DNA of 64,000 bases from Plantago ovata (lineage: Eukaryota > Streptophyta > Magnoliopsida > Lamiales > Plantaginaceae). The notes below the pieces were generated by a model. That model made no database searches. It saw only the letters and a program-made list of their open reading frames with translations, and was not told where the DNA came from. The position numbers were made by a program, and so were the translations under genes. The stretch spans positions 114,427,547-114,491,546 of the forward strand of contig CM051455.1 in assembly GCA_028274465.1 (NCBI GenBank). Direction: 5' to 3'. Positions 56,862 to 64,000 of the stretch are shown piece by piece (position 1 is the first letter of the stretch; each line of letters begins with the position of its first letter).

Positions 56862-59335
56862 TTCTTGTGCCCTCATGTGCTTTCCACAACCACTATCAAA
56901 GTGCCAGATTGCATCGTTTGTCTCCGTGGCTGAAGTCTGCACAATCAAGAGCAAACAAGTTAATTATCCAATAATGGATGTCCATTAACATTCAAGAATG
57001 CGTCCAGTGGAAACCCAAGTCTAAGTTTTTCAACTTTGACTTGTTTTCTACTTGCTGAGGAACTAGGAGGTTTTGAGCTGAAAGACTTTTGACTCGTGCT
57101 GGTCAAATCCACTTTCTGATGTGGTGTCTTGCTCTGTTGACCTTTTGCTGAACATACTTTTCAGTAAGTTCTTTTCTAGCAAGGTTCCTTCTAGCCCTAG
57201 CATTAAGAGTCTTTTCAGAACTCTTAGGCTTGATTTTCTTCATCTCTTTGAAGTATCTTGCTGACTTTGCTTATACTCATGAAAAAGTTGACTTTGCTTG
57301 GTTTTGAAACCGAGTCCACTTTTCGGAGAATGCTGAGCTTCGTGTCAGCAACCTTACTTGATTCAGGTTTGTCAGCAAAGGTCTTCTGATTACTTTTAGT
57401 AATCTTGCCTTTAGACTTAACAACTTGCTTTTCAGCAACTTGTTTGGCGGAATGCTTCACAGCATCCTTCTTCTTTCCAGTTTGCTTCTCAGCAACCTGT
57501 TTTCCTTTTAAAATCTTGTTACTTTGAGTAGAAACAACGGGCTTTATGGTCATAGGTACTTGATTGCATGTTTCAGCAACCTTAGATTGACCAAACTGAT
57601 AGAGTTCTGGTAGACCACTATCAGTAGCACGTACAAAGGAAATTGGTGATTTATCTTTACTCAAGATTTCTACGTCATCACCTTCGTACGTTCCTCCTAA
57701 ACCTTCTTTCTGAGATGGATCTCTCAAATAAGAGTTTAGTTCAGTTAGCGTATTACTTGCTTCAGCATAAGATTTGAAATTGATTTTCATCTTTTTCATC
57801 TCTTGGATTTCAGCAAGTAACATTAGAATTGAGGACTGATATTCTTCCAATTTTAATGCCATTTGAGAATTCTTCTCTGTAGCTTCAGCAATCAACTTCT
57901 TAAGACGCCTTATTTCAGCATCCTTTTCTTCTGTCTCTTCCTTCAGCAAGACATACTTTGCAGTAGTCTGCTTGGCCAGAGTTTCAGCAATCTGTAGTTT
58001 CTCTTGCTGTTTGCTCAGAGTTTTCTCAAATCTTTCGATTTCTCCTTGAATCTTGTCAAGGTCAATCTCGTCTTCACTTTCTGAGTCTGAGTCAGAATTC
58101 GTAGTTTGACACATCTGGATAAGCTTCCATAGCTGTTCCACAAACGTCTTTGCCAATCTCCACGTCTAGAGTGGCTTCTTCATCGTCAGTGTCTGAACTT
58201 TCATCCTTACTGTCTTCGGAGCTAGTATCAATACACAATGCATCGATTTTTCCTTGAAGCTTCTTCTTTTCTTCAGCAATAAAAGCTCTTTTGAACTTCT
58301 TCTTCTTTTCAGCAGATTTGCCTTTCAGCAAAGGGCAATTAGCTTTGAAGTGTCCAGGCTTCTTGCAGTAAAAGCATAGATCATTTCCAACTGCAGGTTC
58401 TTCTGATGAGGTTGCTTGCTGAGCTTGCTTGTTCAGCGAGCCAGTCTCATTCTTGTACTTATGGTAATTGTTACCAAGATGCTTTTTCAGCTTCTCTTTT
58501 GCTTTTCACCTTTCAAGTTCCTTACTGATGAATTTCTTCATGTTTTTAACAACCAAAGCGTTTTCACCAGCAGGCTCTTTATCATTCTTCTTTTCAGAAG
58601 ATGACGGCTTTGCAGCAAGAGCAATGTTTTGCGATTTTTCAGCAAACACATTTTCTCTTTGCTTTGTCTCATAGTTGACAGTAGCAAGATGAGAGAACAA
58701 CTCTGTTGGTGTAATGTCTGGCATTCCTTGATCGTAATAGAAATTCTGAGTGTGGATCCATTCTTGATTAAGACTTCTAATGATGGTTTTCACCTTCTCA
58801 GAATCTGAGTAAAGATTACCAACACCTAAGGCTGCCATTTCACTAACAAGAGTTGTGAATCTGAAATCCAAGTCTTCCAGTGACTCGTTTGTACCTTGCT
58901 TCAAGTTTTGAAACTTTAATTTAAGTACTTCAAGTTTATTTTCCTTGGTTTTGTCAGATCCAGCACAAAGATCTTGAACCATTTTCCAAGCTTCCTTTGC
59001 AGTCTTAGCACCCCACAGTTTGCACTGTATGGTATCCGGAGTTGATCGAATGATGATGTTTCTTGCTTGGCCATCAAGACGGAATCTCTTAGCTTCGCCA
59101 GAAGTCCATTCCTCTCTTGGTTTTGGCACAACCGTATCTGATGGTTCGCCTAAGATAGTTTCCTTTCCAGCTTCAGTGGTCTTGTGAGGGAAACTCCTTT
59201 CAACCTTAGTGATCTTGATAGGTCCATCTTTAATGACGGTGACCATCTCATCACTAATGGCCTCAAGATGTAGCATCATGTTGTTTCGCCATTTTTGTAA
59301 TTTTCCAACTTCAGCAAGGGAGCATCTCCTCAAGA
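56862..59335 (-). mobile_element. Element C gag and start of protease
   Basis: The gag core (QCKLWGAKTAKEAWKMVQDL, FYYDQGMPDITPTELFSHL), zinc-knuckle region near 58370, acidic patch, coiled coil (IERFEKTLSKQQEKLQIAET) and Lys-rich tail are seen in order. Protease begins near 56950 (IWHFDSGCGKHM) just before the gap. It differs from A and B by many small changes and is broken in a few places. Confidence 0.88.
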
Positions 59336-59436
59336 CATCCTGTCAGCAAAGCACTACCAAACTGATCAAGTGAGAGTGATTTACGGAAAGCACCTAAGGG
59401 GATCTAGGTTCAGTGCTGAAGGTTAAATAACCTCCA

Positions 59437-59448
59437 GCTCTGATACCA
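59437..59448 (-). promoter_or_regulatory. Primer binding site of element C (tRNA-iMet)
   Basis: TGGTATCAGAGC on the minus strand lies 2 bp from the LTR, as in elements A and B. Confidence 0.93.
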
Positions 59449-59450
59449 CT

Positions 59451-60436
59451 TGTTGGTCCCTTTAAACAACAAGAAAAGACTAGAGGGGGGGGGTGAATAG
59501 TCTTTTCAAACTTTCGTCGTTTAAAACTTTCTCAGCAAGTGCTTATTACTTTTCAGTAATGAGTTTGCTGATACTTAACTCTCTCAGCAAGTGCAAGATA
59601 CTTTGCAGTAACTCGGTTTGCTGATACTTAAAATCAGAGAGCGGAAGTCTTTGATACAATAAGTACTTTTTCAGTAAATAAAGGTTTCAGCAAGTGATGT
59701 GAGTGACAGTGTACAGACAGATATAATTTGCTGAAAACTAAATACAGTTAGTAAATCACACAAACACTTTTATAGTGGTATCTGAGAGTGGCGTAATCTC
59801 TCAACTAATCCACTTTGTCCTTTCTAGGACTGAATCCACTAAGATATGATTGAGGTTCCTTACAATTCCTATCTAGAGCGATTCAAACAGAAACCAAAGC
59901 ACACTAGCTTCGTTTCCAACCTAATCTAGAGAACGCAACCTTGTTATCCACCAAACTGGTACTTTTAATCAGCAAAACTATGCTCGATTAAGTTCCCCCT
60001 GAATATCACGCCTGAAAGGGTGTATTTTCAGTTAGAGAGGTTCGGGATGAGATAACTTAATTATAACTTATTCAGTTACAACAAGTAATCTAAGAAACAC
60101 AACTTTGAATACTTTGCAGTAGACAAGTTAGATTGTTTCTGGTGTCAAGACTCGTTCTTGTTCAAAAGAAAGAAAGAACACTTAACTAATTTCTTAGTAG
60201 TGTGTAAACTCTACTTCTTCACAAGTAGCTTTTTCAAGCTTTAAGTCTTGAAACGGATCAATGACAGTATAGAGACTTTGAAGATATGTGAGTTTAAGAA
60301 CAAGTGAGAGTTTGATCACGTTGTTGACACACTTCAACTCTTCGCCGGATGACCTCTATTTATAGTGTAAGTAAGGAGCCGTTTGAATTTAAAATCCTAA
60401 GGCTTTTGTTCCTTAACATGTCACTATCTCGCTTTT
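59451..60436 (-). mobile_element. Element C 5' LTR, truncated by element D
   Basis: 986 bp align to the primer-proximal 60% of the element A LTRs, including the TATAAATAG box near 60355 and a 9 G homopolymer near 59487. The match stops after GCTTTT, where the TGATGA start of element D follows, as expected for an insertion. Confidence 0.88.
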
Positions 60437-61696
60437 TGATGAATGTGTATTTTACACTTTCATTCGAGTCTTTTCCACCTATTTTAGCTATCATCTATGA
60501 TAATTTAGCTATATTTTAGTACATTTTATTAGAATAGTGTCACGTTTCCCTTTAGATTTTATTTTACAGGTTTTGGTTGAAATTCGGAGATTTCCGGGCA
60601 ATTATATCAAAGTCTACAAGGAATTGGTGTTCCAGAAGCCTATTTGGAGTATCTGAAGGTTTCCGGATAGGATTTGGAGTCTAGGGGTCGAATCTGGAGG
60701 TTAGAAGGCCACTAGAAGTCAGAAACCGCGTCCGAAAAGGTGAAGAAATCCAAAACCGCGTCGAAAACGCGGAAATTCCGCGAAAAACCTCTGGGGCGAA
60801 CCGCCGCACTGTGGGGCGAACCGCCGCGGAGTAATTCGGGGCCTATATATAGTGCTCAGTTTTCTCTCCGAAAATCATATCTTTCCAAGCCTACTTTCTC
60901 ACCTCTCTCTATAGTGTTAGGTAGGGACTTCCCGGGGCCTGTCCTGGGAGTTCCGTAGCTTAGGGGATACTTTTTCATAGCAGATTGGAGCGCGTAGGAT
61001 CACAATCATCCGGAGATTGACAACCTTCGGTAACTTTGTATCTTACAGTTTTTATCTACTTATTTTATCTTCTTACAATATGTTTTCTTCTATGATTTCT
61101 ATTGATTGCATGCCTATTATGAGTATCTAAATTTATCATTGGTGGTAGTATGTGAATTCTTAGCGAGGGAAGATAATCATGCTAATGGCTATATCGCGCA
61201 TTATACTCCGTGTTATTGCTTTATTTCGTTGATCAGTTGTAACCAAAATTCTCGTATGTTGTATTGATCATTATGCACACTTGGACACTTGTCGACCATC
61301 AGACCAATTATCTTCGTAGTGTTGAATAATTACGGAACACATTAGGACGTTAGTTGTTGACAAGTCAGACCATATTATCTTCGTAGTGCTTAATACTTGC
61401 AACAGGACACTAGATTGATTCAAAGATCTCTATGCAAGACCGAGGAATTTATGCATGATTATCGACCCATTATGTTAAGAAGGACCATACTATCACCAAT
61501 CTCCATTATCTGGTTGAAACCCCCTATTGCTATCTGTCTGCTGTTGTTATATTCTTAATTAGATTTGATAAAGCAAGTATAGTCCTGAGAGAACGACACT
61601 CGAGTCATTCTACTACTACACTACTGTTTTCGTTGTAGTTGTGGATTGCCTTTGGCTAATTACAAATTTATTTGACTGAATCTGACACGTTCATCA
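60437..61696 (+). mobile_element. Athila-like 5' LTR (element D)
   Basis: This 1,260 bp LTR starts TGATGAATG and ends GTTCATCA. It is related to but clearly diverged from the LTRs at 484, 1699 and 15347. Two GGGGCGAACCGCC boxes (cores 60795-60805 and 60815-60825) lie 18-50 bp before a CTATATATAG box (60842-60851), the same architecture as in the other Athila-like LTRs. Confidence 0.88.
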
Positions 61697-61699
61697 AAT

Positions 61700-61718
61700 T
61701 GGCGCCGTTGCCGGGGAC
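61700..61718 (+). promoter_or_regulatory. Primer binding site of element D (tRNA-Asp type)
   Basis: TGGCGCCGTTGCCGGGGAC lies 3 bp after the LTR. This is the well-known primer site of plant Athila/Tat gypsy elements, assigned to tRNA-Asp. Confidence 0.9.
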
Positions 61719-61865
61719 TATACTCCTTTTTTCTATTTAATTTTTTCATATTTACAGCTTTAGATTCCTAATTCTATTAGTTTTAGTTTTCCTTTTTAAT
61801 CTCTCTCTGATACTGCTTTCCTAGTTTGTTTCTAATCACCTTTCCTAGTCTGTCACAGATAGTGT

Positions 61866-64000
61866 ATGCGGCATACACGTTCTGCAGGAACACCACTTGC
61901 TAATTCAATTGCTGAGATCGAAAGAGTCTACCACCAAAGAAGGCGACTACTTGAAAGGCTCACACTAGAGGAAATAGAGGAAACCGATTTCTCTGAATCT
62001 CTACTTAGTCTCTTCAAGGAAATCGACGGAATGGCAAAAGCTAGACCACTGAAGGCATGGGTACAACCCACCAAGGATCGTATGAGGGGACCGGCGATTG
62101 TGCTTTCATCCGCAACCCGAGATCTGGAGATCAAGAACCACGCATTCCAACAACTTCCGAGGTTCTATGGCTTATCAAGGGAAGATGTGATGGGGTACTT
62201 GCACGATATCGATGATTTCGTCAACCAACTCCCACGACCCGGAGCTGACATAACAATGGATGAGTTAAGGATGAAAGTTTTTGCTATGGGACTTGGCGAC
62301 AGAGCCAAGTCATGGCTGAGTTCTCTTCCAGCAGGCTCGCTGGACACTTGGGAAAAGGTTTTTTCAGCTTTCATGGAGAAATACTTCCCTCACACCTTGA
62401 CTACCGCGCTAAAGGCGCAGAACACTGGATTCAAATAGGACTATGATGAGACCATCTACTACGCGTTCGAGAGGTTCCAAGATCTCACGAACAAGTGCCC
62501 TCACCATGGTTTTGAACTTTCTGACTTAGTTCAACACTTCTACAATGGACTAACCTTCGAGAACCAACAAGTGGTGGATTTCCAATGCCGAGGCAATATT
62601 TGGGAGGAAACCGCAGAAGCCGTCTGGGCAGTTTTCGAAAGGCTTGCTAAGGGTTCGCAGTTCAAGGACCCAAGAGCAATGGTTAGGAGACGTGGACCTG
62701 AAGCTCCACCGACTCAAGAAGCCCCTATGTACAGGGGAAATGGGGATCAATTCGAGTGCTTTACCAACGAATTGAAGCAAATTCTCAAGAGCGCCACCGG
62801 AACAACTGTTTTGAACGAAGTATGCCGAATATGCAAGAACTATGGGCATGGGGCTCATATGTGTAGATCGGAGCTGGCATACGATGATGGCAACTGGGCT
62901 CAAGGAGGCGAAGAAGAAGCCTTTGCTACGGAGTTTGGCACTCAGGAAGTTAGCTACGGACAAGACGGTAGGATTCCTCGAGGTGGATTTTGGAGAAGAG
63001 GATACCGTAACAATCAAGGATATGCACCGGCTAACCAAACTTATGGACCTAACCAAGACCGTAGTAGGCTAAACTATGGTAATGATCACTGCGAAAACCC
63101 CGCTCCGAAAGAGCCACTGAAGTCGAAGTCGGCTCAACTGATGGAGAACTTGCAAAAGATGGTTGATCACACACAGAGTTTTCTCAAACGTTATGAAGAA
63201 GATTCTGAGACGACTAGGGCAAGGCTTGATAGGTTGGAAGAAAGCACTAGGCTTGCCCATCAAAAGATGCAAGACTTGATCGACCGAGGAGCAAGTAGAG
63301 AACAAGGCAAACTGCCTAGCAACACTGTGAAGTTGAAATTGGCTGGTGATGTACCTGACGAAATCACCATCAGGAAGGTCGTTAGGTGCGAGTGTTGCAT
63401 GAAGGAAGAACTTCTACAGGCTGAGGAAGAAGAGGAGGACCTTGGTTCTGACGCAAGTGATGAGGAGCAAGAGGATCCCGAACCACTCCCTAAAAGTTTC
63501 GATGTTAAGGTAGGGATTGGTGAGCTTGAAGATGTCCGTGCCACACTAGACACGGGATCCTACTCAAACATAATCCCTTTGAACGTGTTTGAAAAGAGCA
63601 ACCTTGGAAAACTATCTGAGCAAAGGGCTATTGTGCGTCTGGCGGATGGATCCTTTATGAGACCCGAGGGCGTTGTGAAAAACGTGTTGGTCAAGATTGG
63701 TGAAGCATCTATATACACCAATTTCGTAGTTATGCCGACATCTGCACCTGGGACGGGGGATGTCATACTCTTAGGGCAAACATTCTTGACTAAACTACGC
63801 TCCGTGATGGACATCTACCAAAGAACCTGCACTATTGAAGTAGATGGCAAGCAACACGTGTTGAAAGCCTTACCTGATCCACCTGAACCGCCTGATATTA
63901 CTACTCACTACTGTGGTCTTGCAGCCTACATTCTTTCTTATTCACAGGTTCGTGGCATGGAGAGGAGATCGATGAAGGGGAAGTCTAGTACCCGCAGAAA
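61866..64000 (+). mobile_element. Element D gag and protease (Athila-like), open at window end
   Basis: The gag core is seen as FYGLSREDVMGYLHDIDDFV, LRMKVFAMGLGDRAKSWLSS and WEKVFSAFMEKYFP, the retrotransposon gag pattern. A CCHC zinc knuckle CRICKNYGHGAHMC lies at 62823-62864. A retropepsin domain follows with LDTGSYSNIIPL near 63547-63582 and VILLGQTFL near 63764. The order gag, zinc knuckle, protease fits Ty3/gypsy. Reverse transcriptase and later domains would lie beyond the window. It is a fossil with a few breaks. Confidence 0.85.

Larger units (their letters stand above)
56862..60436 (-). mobile_element. Element C: SIRE-type copia element, 5' part only
   Basis: On the minus strand, an LTR fragment (59451-60436), a tRNA-iMet primer site, gag and the first codons of protease are present before the gap. 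The family is that of A and B. The LTR is cut at 60436 by element D, so C is older than D. It has a few breaks. Confidence 0.9.

Noticed and set aside
56376-56954. Frame spanning the run of N
   Set aside because: It crosses the assembly gap and joins two different elements, so it has no biological meaning.

Overview
This window is nuclear DNA from a flowering plant, most likely a eudicot. It holds the last four exons of a spliced KEULE-type Sec1/Munc18 gene, plant SIRE-type Ty1/copia and Athila-type Ty3/gypsy LTR elements, and a plant L1-type LINE whose ORF1 carries a DUF4283-like region. I see no bacterial genes, rRNA, CRISPR array or intact tRNA gene. The only recognisable single-copy host gene is the broken 3' end of the Sec1/Munc18 gene. 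Nearly everything else is nested transposon sequence.

Layout. 1-2861: Athila-like LTRs, including a 1.2 kb inverted pair 10 bp apart, the second being a solo LTR with 5-bp target duplication. 2862-5330: KEULE-like 3' exons, a 3'UTR-like stretch and a small fold-back element. 5340-9331: repeat debris, with two GGAGCT-rich patches, a copia RNase H/LTR fragment, an RNase H-like pseudogene, a TTA microsatellite and a probable LTR fragment. 9332-15346: a decayed LINE on the minus strand, split by a 1.28 kb solo LTR. 15347-18479 and 46614-46983: the 3' part of an Athila-like element, minus strand, joined to the 5' end of the LINE and itself split by element A.

18480-46613: element A, a SIRE-type copia element on the minus strand with both LTRs, a CCTTC target duplication, tRNA-iMet primer site and polypurine tract. 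Its gag holds a 2.74 kb solo LTR. Its pol/env-like junction has been amplified into five tandem units of about 2.41 kb (24620-36664), which repeatedly fuses an env-like N-terminus to the RNase H C-terminus in one open frame. 46984-56761: element B, the same family on the plus strand, running into a 100-N assembly gap. 56862-60436: element C, the same family on the minus strand, its LTR cut by element D. 60437-64000: element D, an Athila-like element on the plus strand with LTR, tRNA-Asp-type primer site, gag and protease, leaving the window.

The most unusual signals are: (1) the 2.4 kb array inside a retroelement with its repeated chimeric frame; (2) an element-wide excess of TGCTGA/TCAGCA across LTR, spacer and coding DNA of the SIRE family; (3) a series of about seven stem-loops with compensating stem changes between pol and the env-like frame; (4) an internal TATA box 133 bp before each env-like start; (5) palindromic GGCG-N3-CGCC boxes with compensating flanks upstream of the TATA box in the Athila-like LTRs.
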